Source: Silicimonas algicola
GTDB taxonomy: Bacteria > Pseudomonadota > Alphaproteobacteria > Rhodobacterales > Rhodobacteraceae
Length of the DNA stretch: 64,000 bases
NCBI RefSeq assembly: GCF_003148765.1
Contig: NZ_QGGV01000009.1
Coordinates: 62,001 to 126,000, forward strand
Reading direction: 5' to 3'
Shown: positions 53,399 through 61,851 of the stretch, in pieces
How the letters are laid out: every line of letters begins with the position of its first letter
How positions within the stretch are numbered: position 1 is the stretch's first letter
Made by a program: the position numbers and the translations under genes
Notes under the pieces: generated by a model
The model's database searches: none
Told to the model about the DNA's origin: nothing
What the model saw: the letters and a program-made list of their open reading frames with translations, nothing else

Positions 53399-55201
53399 TC
53401 ACGCGAGGGCAGGATGCTCCGTGACGTAGGTTCCAGGAGCCGCCGCGAGGATCGAATGTCCTTTTTCGGTGCCGGGCGTACGCGCGGCGATCATCGCGCC
53501 CGACCACCCCGCCAGCCAGGCCTCCCACGTCGGCCACCACGAGCCATCACTGTGCTGGGCCGCCTCGCGCCAATCCGACGCGTTCTCGGGCCAGTCGTCG
53601 TTGACGTAATGTCCGTATTTCTTCTTGGAGGGCGGGTTCACGATGCCCGCGATATGTCCGCTTTCCGACAGGATGAAGGTCCGGTCCTTGCTGCCCATCC
53701 GGCGGACGCCCTGGTAGCACGATGGCCATGCGGCGATGTGATCGGTTTCGCAGGCGACCGAGCAGAGCGGCACACTGATGTCCCCGATGCGCACGGTTTC
53801 GCCCAGGACGGTAAAGCCGTCGCGGGCGAAGCGATTCTCCTGGCAGAGGCCACGCAGATATTCGATGGCCATGCGGGCGGGCAGGTTCGTGCCGTCGCCG
53901 TTCCAGTAGAGAAGGTCGAAGGCGGGCGGCGCCTCTCCCATCATGTAGCTGCGGATGGCGGGGCCGTAGATCAGGTCGTTCGAACGGAGATAGCTGAACG
54001 TCCGGCTCATGATGAAGCTTTCCAGCACGCCCACGCGCTGAACCTGTTCCTCGATCGAGTCCAAGAAATCGTTCGACAGGAAGACGCCGACCTCCCCCTG
54101 GTCCTCGAAGTCGGTCAGCGTCGTAAGGAAAGTGGCCGAGGCGACGGATGTGTCCCTCCGCTTCTTCATCAGGGCCAGCGTCAGGGCCAAAGTCGTGCCG
54201 GCGATGCAGTAGCCGATGACGTTGACCTTCTTCTGGGCGGTGATCTCCTTGACCTGATCGATGGCCGTCAGGAAGCCTTTCTCGACATAATCGTCCATGC
54301 CGAAGTCGCGGTAGGAGGCGTCGGGGTTCTTCCAGGATACGACAAACAGCGTATAGCCCTGGTCGACGATCCAGCGGATCAGGCTGTTCTGCGGCTTCAG
54401 GTCGAGGATGTAGAACCTGTTGATCCACGGCGGGAAGATCAGAAGCGGGACCCGGTGCACCTTCTCGGTGGTCGGCGCGTACTGGATCAGCTCGAACAAC
54501 TCGTTTCGATAGACGACCGAGCCTTCCGCCGTCCCGATGTTTCCGCCGACCTTGAAGGCGTTCTTGTCGGCCAGAGTCACCAGAAGCTCGCCGTCCGACG
54601 CTTCGATGTCGCGGACGAGGTTCTCGAGCCCGTCGACAAGGCTCTGTCCCTGGGTTTCGGCCGCCTTCGCGAGCGCCTCGGGGTTCGTTCCCAGGAAATT
54701 CGTCGGGCTCATCATGTCGATGATCTGCTGCGAGAAGTATCGCAGTCGCTTCTTGTCCTTCGAATCCAGCTCGTCCAGATCGTCGACGGCATCCGCGATC
54801 GCGGCGGACGACAGCAGGTACTGCTGCTTGATGAAGTTGAAATAGGGGTGCTCGTCCCAGAGTGGGCTCGAAAAGCGGCGGTCCTTGGGGCCAGTGTCCT
54901 GCGGAGGGGCCAATTTTCCCTGCATCAGGGTCTGTTGCGCCTCAAGGTAGTGGGTCAGCGCCTTGCCCCAATACTGGACCTGGTTCTCGAATATCTTCGA
55001 CGGGTGCGTCACCATTTCCGACATGTAGGCGGCAGCGGCCTTGGCATAGAGCTCGTGGCCGGGGCCCTGAAGACCGGACGGAGACGACTTCTTGTGAGCC
55101 AGCGCAGCGACAAGACGCTGCGACAATTCCTCGATCCGGGCGAGGTTTTTGTTCAACAGCTCCAGCCGCTCGGCCTCGTTTCCGGTTTCTTCAGTTGTCA
55201 T
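53399..55201 (-). CDS. phaC: Class I polyhydroxyalkanoate synthase
   Basis: 600 residues, the usual class I length. Alpha/beta-hydrolase fold with the modified lipase box GYCIAGT (nucleophile C332), D487 (ETDHIA) and H516 (SESGHIAG) completing the triad. Other PhaC marks: FPPWINRFYILDL, VSWKNPDASYRDFGMDDY, the N-terminal region HPYFNFIKQQYLL. Polymerises (R)-3-hydroxyacyl-CoA at the granule surface. Divergent from phaZ across a 100-nt control region. Confidence 0.96.
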   Translation of the reverse strand: MTTEETGNEAERLELLNKNLARIEELSQRLVAALAHKKSSPSGLQGPGHELYAKAAAAYMSEMVTHPSKIFENQVQYWGKALTHYLEAQQTLMQGKLAPPQDTGPKDRRFSSPLWDEHPYFNFIKQQYLLSSAAIADAVDDLDELDSKDKKRLRYFSQQIIDMMSPTNFLGTNPEALAKAAETQGQSLVDGLENLVRDIEASDGELLVTLADKNAFKVGGNIGTAEGSVVYRNELFELIQYAPTTEKVHRVPLLIFPPWINRFYILDLKPQNSLIRWIVDQGYTLFVVSWKNPDASYRDFGMDDYVEKGFLTAIDQVKEITAQKKVNVIGYCIAGTTLALTLALMKKRRDTSVASATFLTTLTDFEDQGEVGVFLSNDFLDSIEEQVQRVGVLESFIMSRTFSYLRSNDLIYGPAIRSYMMGEAPPAFDLLYWNGDGTNLPARMAIEYLRGLCQENRFARDGFTVLGETVRIGDISVPLCSVACETDHIAAWPSCYQGVRRMGSKDRTFILSESGHIAGIVNPPSKKKYGHYVNDDWPENASDWREAAQHSDGSWWPTWEAWLAGWSGAMIAARTPGTEKGHSILAAAPGTYVTEHPALA

Positions 55202-55222
55202 GCGCTACTATCCGACCTACTT

Positions 55223-55235
55223 TGCATCTGCAGCA
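55223..55235. promoter_or_regulatory. PhaR-like site between phaC and phaZ
   Basis: TGCATCTGCAGCA resembles the phasin operators (TGC and GCA half-sites around CTGCAG) and lies 22 nt upstream of the phaC start, in the short divergent interval. It may allow joint control of synthesis and breakdown genes. Confidence 0.4.
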
Positions 55236-55304
55236 TCCTGCTGGAACCTTACTCGTGACCCGGCGTCATGGCAAAGGCAGGTTTGGCGCAGCAGGGATAT
55301 GTCC

Positions 55305-56570
55305 ATGCGACAGATGATGACCTACGATCTGATGGAAACGGTCCGCAACACCAACCAGTGGATCGGTGCGACGGCATTCGCCATGGCGTCCTACCCGGTC
55401 TTCGGGGCGGTGCCTCACCCGGTATTCCGCCTGATGGCGGCTTGGGGCGAGGTGACGGAGCGCAGCTTTTCGCGCATGGTCGTGAAGCCCGACTGGGGGA
55501 TAGACGCGATCGTGGGCGACGACGGCCGCGACCACGTCGTGACGGTTCAGACCGAACTGTCGCGCCCCTTCGGCAACCTGATCCGCTTCCGCGCTTCGGG
55601 ACGCGCCGAACGCAAACGCCGCATCCTTCTCGTTGCGCCCATGTCCGGGCACTACGCCACGCTCCTGCGCTCGACGGTTCAAAGCCTGCTACCGGACGCG
55701 GAAGTCTGGATCACCGACTGGCACAACGCGCGCGACATTCCCGTCAGCGCCGGCAAGTTCGACGTCGAGGACTACACGATGTACCTGTCGGATTTCATCC
55801 GGCATCTGGGTCCATCGATCAACGTCATCGCTGTCTGCCAGCCCGCGCCGTTGGCCCTTGCCGCCACCGCCTATCTCGCGGCGGAAGAGCCCAAGGCGCA
55901 GCCCCGCACCCTGACGCTGATCGGCGGTCCCATTGACCCCGACGCCGCGCGGACCGATGTGACCGACTTTGGCCGCCGTGTGACGATGGGGCAGCTCGAG
56001 CAATTCATCATCCAGAGCGTCGGCTACAAGTATGCCGGGGTCGGCCGAAAGGTGTATCCGGGCCTGCTGCAGCTCTCGTCCTTCATGTCGATGAACGGCG
56101 AAACGCACAGCCGGGCGTTCAGCGAACAGATCGTGCGCGTCGCCAAGGGCGAAGCGGGCGACCACGACAAGCACAACAAGTTCTACGACGAATACCTCGC
56201 CGTGATGGACATGACGGCCGAGTTCTATCTTTCGACCGTCGAACGCATATTCAAGAACCGCGAGATTGCCCGAAACGACTTCACCGTCGCAGGACGGAAG
56301 GTCGACATCGGCGCAATCACGGACGTCGCGGTCAAGACCGTCGAGGGCGAGAAGGACGATATCTCGGCGCCGGGACAGTGCCTCGCCGCACTGGACCTGC
56401 TGACCGGATTGCCCGCCTCGAAGAAGGCCTCGCACCTCGAGCCCAAGGCGGGTCACTACGGCATCTTCGCCGGCAAGAGCTGGCGAAACAACATCCGGCC
56501 GCTGGTGCTGAACTTCATTGATCAGAACACCCCGGCGTCCAGTCAGAAGGCGCGGCGCGAGACGGCCTGA
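55305..56570 (+). CDS. phaZ: Intracellular PHA depolymerase
   Basis: 421 residues from ATG 55305 (AGGG 8 nt upstream; ATG 55299 is also possible, the longer frame into phaC's 5' end is not). Intracellular depolymerase family: VWITDWHNARDIPVS, nucleophile Cys in VCQPAPLAL (C178) instead of a Ser lipase box, and KAGHYGIFAGKSWR with the catalytic His. Mobilises stored PHA to hydroxyacid. Divergent from phaC. Confidence 0.92.
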   Translation: MRQMMTYDLMETVRNTNQWIGATAFAMASYPVFGAVPHPVFRLMAAWGEVTERSFSRMVVKPDWGIDAIVGDDGRDHVVTVQTELSRPFGNLIRFRASGRAERKRRILLVAPMSGHYATLLRSTVQSLLPDAEVWITDWHNARDIPVSAGKFDVEDYTMYLSDFIRHLGPSINVIAVCQPAPLALAATAYLAAEEPKAQPRTLTLIGGPIDPDAARTDVTDFGRRVTMGQLEQFIIQSVGYKYAGVGRKVYPGLLQLSSFMSMNGETHSRAFSEQIVRVAKGEAGDHDKHNKFYDEYLAVMDMTAEFYLSTVERIFKNREIARNDFTVAGRKVDIGAITDVAVKTVEGEKDDISAPGQCLAALDLLTGLPASKKASHLEPKAGHYGIFAGKSWRNNIRPLVLNFIDQNTPASSQKARRETA

Positions 56571-56858
56571 TCAGGTCCAGTTGACCTCGGCACCGCCCGG
56601 CAGGGCCGCGCGGGCGCGCATCGGAAAGTCGGGCTTGTAGTCGGCCGACTGGCAGAAGGCCGAAATCCAGGCGTCGTCCATCAACAGGAAATCCAGGACT
56701 GACGCCAGAAAGTCCGCATCCCTCGCCCTTTCCCGCAGATCGGCCTCCGTCGCACCCGTCGCTCCCAGGAACGTCGGCAAGAGATCGTCGTTGCCGACAA
56801 GCCACGACAGGGCCTCAATGGCGAGAAGCTCGGCTGAATCGCGCGAGAGGGGGGTCAT
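56571..56858 (-). CDS. DUF3572-family protein
   Basis: 95 residues from ATG 56858, with GGGAG 6 nt upstream. Helical: SAELLAIEALSWLVGNDDLL, FLGATGATEADLRERARD, FLASVLDFLLMDDAWISAFC. This pattern (ALxWL, FL..TG, VLDFLL.DD) is that of DUF3572, common in alphaproteobacteria and often next to pleD-like genes. Function unknown. It abuts the phaZ stop on the other strand. Confidence 0.88.
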   Translation of the reverse strand: MTPLSRDSAELLAIEALSWLVGNDDLLPTFLGATGATEADLRERARDADFLASVLDFLLMDDAWISAFCQSADYKPDFPMRARAALPGGAEVNWT

Positions 56859-57024
56859 GCGGTCTCCCATCCGTTCAGTTGCATCAAGCGATCATTCCGC
56901 TTCGCTGTCAAATACGCGGCGTGCTGCCAAACCTCGGCTGGCCTGGCTCCCGGAAAGGTTTCGTTAACCGTTTTCGCCAAAACTGACGGCATCGGTCCTC
57001 GCTGTTTAACGAAAGCCCAACCGA

Positions 57025-58434
57025 ATGCCCAAGTGCGTTTTCGTCATCGATTCGGTCGCCACCAACCGGATACGGCTGTCCGCTCTGGTCGAGCAGGCCC
57101 ACCACCGCGTCGCCAGCGCCGAAACCCCGGCCGAGGCAGGGCGGTTGGACGCACCCGAACCCGACCTTATCGTCCTCGGCCTTCACGGGGGCTCTTCGGG
57201 CGAGGTTATTTCCGGGCTGCGAGGCACGCCAGGTCTGGCCCATGCCCCGATCCTCTGTCTGGATACGGCGCCTTCGCCAATGCGCCGGCTTCAAACCCTG
57301 CGATCAGGCGCGCGCGACATCCTCAGCCGGTCAATGCCGGATGCGCTTCTTCTCGCGCGGATCCGGGGCCTGTTGCGCGACGGCGAGACCGAGAGGGAGT
57401 GCGAGCGGCGTCGCGCGACCGCCACAAGCTTCGGGTTCGCCGAGGCCGCGGCAGGGTTCCGTCGTCGCGCGCATGTGGCCTGCGTGGGAGACCTCGCCTC
57501 GATGCCGGCCCTGCCCAATATCCTCGGGACGACCCTCCCGCATCGCTTCGACACGCCCTCGCTCGACGAGGTTCTGAGGGACGATGCGAGCGCCGCAGCT
57601 CCCGAGGCCTACGTCTTTGTCAGCGGACCGGGGTATTTGTCTCTCGACACGCTTTTACCCGAACTGCGCGACCGCAGCCATTCGCGTCATGCCCCAGTAC
57701 TGGTCGTCCATCCGGGCGACCGTCCCGACATCGCCACGCGCGCCCTGAATCTGGGTGCAGGCGACGTCGCCGCCGGCAGCTCCACCGGAGAAGAGCTGGC
57801 AATCCGCATCGACGCGATGCTTTCGCGCAAGCGTCTTCGTGACAGCCTCAGGCAGTCCGACGAACAAAGCTACCGACTGGCCGCCACCGATCCGCTGACC
57901 GGTCTCTACAATCGCCGATACGCCGAAAGTTACCTGGCCGACATGGTGCTTCGCGCCCATGACGACGAACGGGGCTTTGCACTGATGCTTATCGACATCG
58001 ACCATTTCAAGGAGATCAACGACCGCTTCGGCCACACCTCGGGAGACCGAGTTCTGGTCGAGACCGCGGCACGGCTGCGCGACAACCTGAGAGCCTGCGA
58101 CCTGGTCTGCCGCTACGGAGGCGAGGAGTTCCTGGTGATCCTGCCCGAGACCGAGGGCCGCGAGGTCGAGCGCACGGCGGAACGACTGCGCGACGCGATT
58201 TCTTCCAGACCGGTATCGCTCGAGGCCGACCGCAGCGTACCGGTGACGGCCAGCATTGGCGTCGCCGTCCACTGCATCGACACCCTAGTCCACCATGCCG
58301 CCCTGACAGGAACGTTCGACAGGATCGGTGGCTCCGGCATGACGCCGATCTCGCAGGCCTTCGAAATCGCGGACAAAGTCCTCTACCGTGCCAAGTCCGC
58401 AGGTCGGAATCGGGTCGAGTTCAGCGCCGCCTGA
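57025..58434 (+). CDS. PleD-like diguanylate cyclase (REC-REC-GGDEF) with degenerate receivers
   Basis: 469 residues. Two receiver-like domains (1-125 and about 150-275) and a GGDEF domain (about 290-469): DPLTGLYNRRY, DIDHFKEINDRFGH, RYGGEEFLVILPE (GGEEF active site near 364) and the inhibitory site RACD five residues before it. The first receiver lacks the phosphoacceptor (PDLIVLGLHGG, where PleD has an Asp) and its acidic pair is reduced (VIDSVATNR), so activation cannot be as in PleD. Makes cyclic di-GMP. Preceded by DUF3572, as in many relatives. Ends 14 nt inside the gene on the other strand. Confidence 0.9.
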   Translation: MPKCVFVIDSVATNRIRLSALVEQAHHRVASAETPAEAGRLDAPEPDLIVLGLHGGSSGEVISGLRGTPGLAHAPILCLDTAPSPMRRLQTLRSGARDILSRSMPDALLLARIRGLLRDGETERECERRRATATSFGFAEAAAGFRRRAHVACVGDLASMPALPNILGTTLPHRFDTPSLDEVLRDDASAAAPEAYVFVSGPGYLSLDTLLPELRDRSHSRHAPVLVVHPGDRPDIATRALNLGAGDVAAGSSTGEELAIRIDAMLSRKRLRDSLRQSDEQSYRLAATDPLTGLYNRRYAESYLADMVLRAHDDERGFALMLIDIDHFKEINDRFGHTSGDRVLVETAARLRDNLRACDLVCRYGGEEFLVILPETEGREVERTAERLRDAISSRPVSLEADRSVPVTASIGVAVHCIDTLVHHAALTGTFDRIGGSGMTPISQAFEIADKVLYRAKSAGRNRVEFSAA

Positions 58435-58927
58435 GACGCGCCAGCGACTCCTCCAGCCGGTCGGCGTAAGCGGCGCGCTCGTCGTCGCTCATCTCGTCCA
58501 GGCGCTTCATCAACAGTGCTTCGCCGATTTCCTGGCGTCCGACCGCGGCCTCGCGCTGTTCCAGAAGCAGGCGGCGCACCTCGTCCGAATCGAAAGGAAC
58601 CGCGCGCAGGGCGGCGAGGAACGCCTCGAAGCGCTGCTTCAGGCTTTCGCGACTTTCCCGGATCCGGTCACGGTCCTGCATCACATCGCGCATAAGCGCG
58701 CGCCGGTCGGCGTCGGGCAGCGCGCGGATGAACGGTTCTCCGATGACCCCGCGCGCGGGCCGCCCTTCACGCTCGAAGCGGGCATCGGGCGACAGCGCGT
58801 GACCGACCACGAGTCCCACGACCAGAAGGTTAACGGCGAGCGATACGAAGAGAAGGGGCATCACCCAGCGCCCTCGGTGGCGCGGCGTGGCAGGCTTCGG
58901 CTGCTGTTCAGGCGAGGTGTCGGTCAT
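58421..58927 (-). CDS. Membrane-anchored periplasmic metal-sensor/Spy-like protein
   Basis: 168 residues from ATG 58927. One N-terminal span (WVMPLLFVSLAVNLLVVGLV) then a helical hairpin periplasmic domain (LPDADRRALMRDVMQDRDRI, RRLLLEQREAAVGRQEIGEA, DERAAYADRLEESLARLRRR), the layout of the periplasmic heavy-metal-resistance (CnrX/ZraP/Spy-like) group. No clustered His or Cys residues are seen, so metal binding is uncertain. Fourth gene of the ECF sigma operon. Confidence 0.78.
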   Translation of the reverse strand: MTDTSPEQQPKPATPRHRGRWVMPLLFVSLAVNLLVVGLVVGHALSPDARFEREGRPARGVIGEPFIRALPDADRRALMRDVMQDRDRIRESRESLKQRFEAFLAALRAVPFDSDEVRRLLLEQREAAVGRQEIGEALLMKRLDEMSDDERAAYADRLEESLARLRRR

Positions 58928-58931
58928 GGGG

Positions 58932-59294
58932 TCACTCGTCGAGGGCGGCAAGATCAGCGCCCGGAAGGAAGGTGTAGAGCGTCGCAATATCGTCGCCGGT
59001 GTCGGACAGCGTCGTATAGGGGCTGACGAGGTCCGGCGAGGCGAAGCCGATGATCACGCCCGCCGCCGCCGAAAGAGACAATCCCGAGGCAGCGAAGATC
59101 CCGGGGAAGCCGAACCGCCGGGGGAGGCCCCGCCGCCGGGGGGCGGTCTCGACGGGGCGTTGCGACAGGGACGCCACCGCGTCGGCCTCGAGGCGCGAAA
59201 GAAACGCGGACGAGGGCAGGGGAGGCCTTGCGCGCCCGGCCTCGAATAGCGCGTCCAGCGCTCGATCATCGCGGCCGTCCTGAGAGCTATCCAT
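58932..59294 (-). CDS. Single-span membrane protein next to the sigma gene (possible anti-sigma)
   Basis: 120 residues (122 if ATG 59300 is used); overlaps the sigma factor stop. A cytoplasmic N-terminal half of about 65 residues (DDRALDALFEAG, SSAFLSRLEADAVASL), one span (IFAASGLSLSAAAGVIIGFA) and a short periplasmic end. This is the layout of small membrane anti-sigma factors and the position directly behind the sigma gene supports it, but there is no zinc (HxxxCxxC) motif. Confidence 0.65.
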   Translation of the reverse strand: MDSSQDGRDDRALDALFEAGRARPPLPSSAFLSRLEADAVASLSQRPVETAPRRRGLPRRFGFPGIFAASGLSLSAAAGVIIGFASPDLVSPYTTLSDTGDDIATLYTFLPGADLAALDE

Positions 59295-59892
59295 TGTCAT
59301 ACCCCAGTTCTTCCCTGCGCCCGGCCAGGATGGCCGCAAGGGCGCGCTTTCCGCGGGCGGTCAGACTTTCGACGGCCTCCACCCCGATGTCCATGATCGC
59401 CGCGATCTCCGGGTTCGACAGACCTTCGAGATGCCGCAGGACGACCGCCTGGCGCTGCCGGTCGGGCAGCTCGTCCAGCGCCGCCTGCAAGGCATCGGCG
59501 CGCGCGGTTTCGGTCATCCGGTCGACCGCCGAGGCGATGTCGGCTTCCGGTTCGGGCACGGTCTCCAGCGGGACCTGACCGCGCACCTTTCGCCGCCGCA
59601 GGCGGTCGGTGCAGAGGTTGACCGCAACCCGGTAGGCCCAGGTCGAGACCTGAGCTTCACCCTGCCGCCAGTCCGGTGCTACCTTCCACAGCTTCATCAT
59701 GGTCTCCTGCACCACGTCCTCGGCCTCGGCCCTGTCGCCCAGGACGCGCACGGAATAACCGAACAGCCGCGGGGCGAGGCGGGCGACGAGGTCGCGCCCC
59801 GCCGCCGCGTCACCATTGGCGAAGGCGACGAGAAGCGCCGCGTCGGGCGCCTCGTCCGCCGGGGCGTCTGGCCTTGAGTTCTGTCCGTCCAT
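59287..59892 (-). CDS. ECF RNA polymerase sigma factor
   Basis: 201 residues. Region 2 (LVARLAPRLFGYSVRVLGDR, AEDVVQETMMKLWKVAPDWR, STWAYRVAVNLCTDRLRRRK) and region 4 (LDELPDRQRQAVVLRHLEGL, NPEIAAIMDIGVEAVESLTA) are complete. It directs polymerase to a stress or signal regulon, probably including its own operon. It follows the EF-hand gene by 61 nt and overlaps the putative anti-sigma gene. Confidence 0.93.
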   Translation of the reverse strand: MDGQNSRPDAPADEAPDAALLVAFANGDAAAGRDLVARLAPRLFGYSVRVLGDRAEAEDVVQETMMKLWKVAPDWRQGEAQVSTWAYRVAVNLCTDRLRRRKVRGQVPLETVPEPEADIASAVDRMTETARADALQAALDELPDRQRQAVVLRHLEGLSNPEIAAIMDIGVEAVESLTARGKRALAAILAGRREELGYDNG

Positions 59893-59953
59893 CGCGACCC
59901 CGGCGTAGCGCCGGACCGCCCGTCAGGCAATCCGGCTTCGCATGCGGCTGGCG

Positions 59954-60478
59954 TCAGTTGCGGAACTTGTGCCACCCGCCTTTTTCCCCGTCATGTCCGC
60001 CTCGCATGCCGCGACGCTCGGTCATCCGCTCTTTCGCGGCGTCGAACTCTTCCTGGCTCACACCTCCCGAGTTGTCGGTGTCGAAGCGGTCGATCATCCG
60101 GGCGCCCGGACCCCCGCGGCCCATGCGGGCTTCAAGCGCGTCGCGGCTGAGGTTTCCGTCGCCGTCGGCGTCGAGACGTCCGAACATCTCGCCCGCCCGC
60201 TCGGCTGCCTTCGCCTGCGCGTGGGCGGTGAACTCCTCGAGCGTGACATTGCCGTCGCCGTTCGTGTCGAACTCGGCGAAGCGGTTGGCGCGCATCGCCT
60301 CCATGTCCTCGACCGTGATCTCGCCCGAGCCGTCGGCGTCAAGCGTGGCGAAATCCATCGGCCCGGCTTCGGTCGCTTCGGCGTCGGGCGTCGTGGCAGT
60401 GTCCTGCGCAATCGCCATCCCTGCGCCGGCGGCGATCAGGGTGGTGGCCAGCAGGATCTTCAACTTGTTCTTGTCCAT
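59954..60478 (-). CDS. Secreted EF-hand calcium-binding protein
   Basis: 174 residues from ATG 60478, a start that gives a good signal peptide (LKILLATTLIAAGAGMAIAQ). Four DxDxDG-type loops: DADGSGEITVED, DTNGDGNVTLEE, DADGDGNLSRDA and DTDNSGGVSQEE, arranged as two pairs, so up to four calcium ions could be bound in the periplasm. First gene of the ECF sigma operon; the combination suggests a calcium or metal-related envelope response. The frame is open far upstream on the minus strand only because it shadows phaA. Confidence 0.88.
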   Translation of the reverse strand: MDKNKLKILLATTLIAAGAGMAIAQDTATTPDAEATEAGPMDFATLDADGSGEITVEDMEAMRANRFAEFDTNGDGNVTLEEFTAHAQAKAAERAGEMFGRLDADGDGNLSRDALEARMGRGGPGARMIDRFDTDNSGGVSQEEFDAAKERMTERRGMRGGHDGEKGGWHKFRN

Positions 60479-60610
60479 CGGTATGCACTCCATGTTCCGA
60501 TCATGTGCATTCAACGGAGCTGGCAGGCATTTCCGTCGCAGAAAATTTCCGCACTGGCCGCGAGCGGGCGAACCTGTTTCCTTGAGCCGACCTGACTCGG
60601 AGTGAAGAAC

Positions 60611-61786
60611 ATGAAGGATATCGTCATCCTCGGGGGCGCACGGACCGCCATCGGCACCTTCGGCGGCAGCCTGGCGGATGTGGCGCCGATCACCCTCGGC
60701 GCGACCGTGGCAAGGGCAGCAATGGAGCGGTCGGGAGTCGAGCCCTCGCAGATCGGCACCGTGGTCTTCGGTCACGTCATCAATACCGAACCGCGCGACA
60801 TGTACCTCAGCCGCGTGGCCGCGATGGAGGCAGGTATCCCCAGCGGCACACCTGCGATGAACGTGAACCGTCTTTGCGGTTCGGGCGCGCAGGCGATCGT
60901 GTCGGTCGTCCAGGCGCTGACGCTCGGCGACGCCGACTTCGGACTTGCCGGGGGCGCCGAGAGCATGAGCCGCTCGCCCTACATCCTGCCGCAGGCGCGC
61001 TGGGGTCAGAAGATGGGCGACGCCAGCGCGCAGGACATGATGCTGGGCGCGCTCAACTGTCCCTTCGGCACAGGTCACATGGGCGTCACCGCGGAAAATG
61101 TCGCGAAGGAACACAACGTCTCCCGCGAGGCGCAGGACGCCTTCGCCATGGAGAGCCAGGAACGCGCGGCGAGCGCCATCGCCGAGGGGCGCTTCAAGGA
61201 CCAGATCGTGCCCGTTGAGGTGAAGGTGAAGCGCGAAACGGTCGCGTTCGACACGGACGAGCACCCCAAGCAGACCTCTCTCGACAAGCTCGCGTCCCTA
61301 CGCCCGGCTTTTCAGAAGGACGGCAGCGTCACCGCCGGCAACGCGAGCGGCATCAACGACGGCGCCGCGGCTCTGGTCCTCGCCACCGCCGAGGCGGCGC
61401 AGGCGGCAGGACTGACCCCACGCGCGCGGATCGTCGGCTACGCCCACGCCGGCGTCCGGCCCGAGGTCATGGGCATTGGTCCAGTGCCCGCGGTCGAGGC
61501 GCTCTTGAAGCGCACCGGCCTGACAGTCGCCGACTTCGACGTGATCGAATCGAACGAAGCCTTCGCCGCGCAGGCGCTCGCCGTCAACAAGGGCCTCGGC
61601 CTCGATCCGGCGCGGGTCAACCCGAACGGCGGCGCCATCGCACTGGGTCACCCCGTTGGCGCGACGGGTGCCATCCTTACCATCAAGGCGTTCTACGAAC
61701 TCGAGCGTATCGGCGGCAAGCGGGCGCTGGTCACAATGTGCATCGGAGGCGGGCAGGGAATCGCGCTGGCGATCGAGCGTCTATGA
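60611..61786 (+). CDS. phaA: Acetyl-CoA acetyltransferase (beta-ketothiolase)
   Basis: 391 residues from ATG 60611 (GGAG 9 nt upstream). Thiolase catalytic residues: C89 (NVNRLCGSGAQA), H in ALGHPVGATG, C in VTMCIGGGQG, plus NEAFAAQ. Biosynthetic type: condenses two acetyl-CoA to acetoacetyl-CoA, the first step to PHB. Divergent from the EF-hand gene. It is followed by a sensor kinase gene, not by the phaB reductase that commonly accompanies it. Confidence 0.92.
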   Translation: MKDIVILGGARTAIGTFGGSLADVAPITLGATVARAAMERSGVEPSQIGTVVFGHVINTEPRDMYLSRVAAMEAGIPSGTPAMNVNRLCGSGAQAIVSVVQALTLGDADFGLAGGAESMSRSPYILPQARWGQKMGDASAQDMMLGALNCPFGTGHMGVTAENVAKEHNVSREAQDAFAMESQERAASAIAEGRFKDQIVPVEVKVKRETVAFDTDEHPKQTSLDKLASLRPAFQKDGSVTAGNASGINDGAAALVLATAEAAQAAGLTPRARIVGYAHAGVRPEVMGIGPVPAVEALLKRTGLTVADFDVIESNEAFAAQALAVNKGLGLDPARVNPNGGAIALGHPVGATGAILTIKAFYELERIGGKRALVTMCIGGGQGIALAIERL

Positions 61787-61851
61787 CGCTTAAGCCTTCG
61801 TTTACCTAAAGGATTTCATAACGAGTGCGTTGCCGAGAGGGAGCGCACGCA

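Noticed and set aside
53414-55258. 614-codon open frame on the plus strand
   Set aside because: Exact antisense of phaC, whose catalytic residues and length leave no doubt about the true strand.
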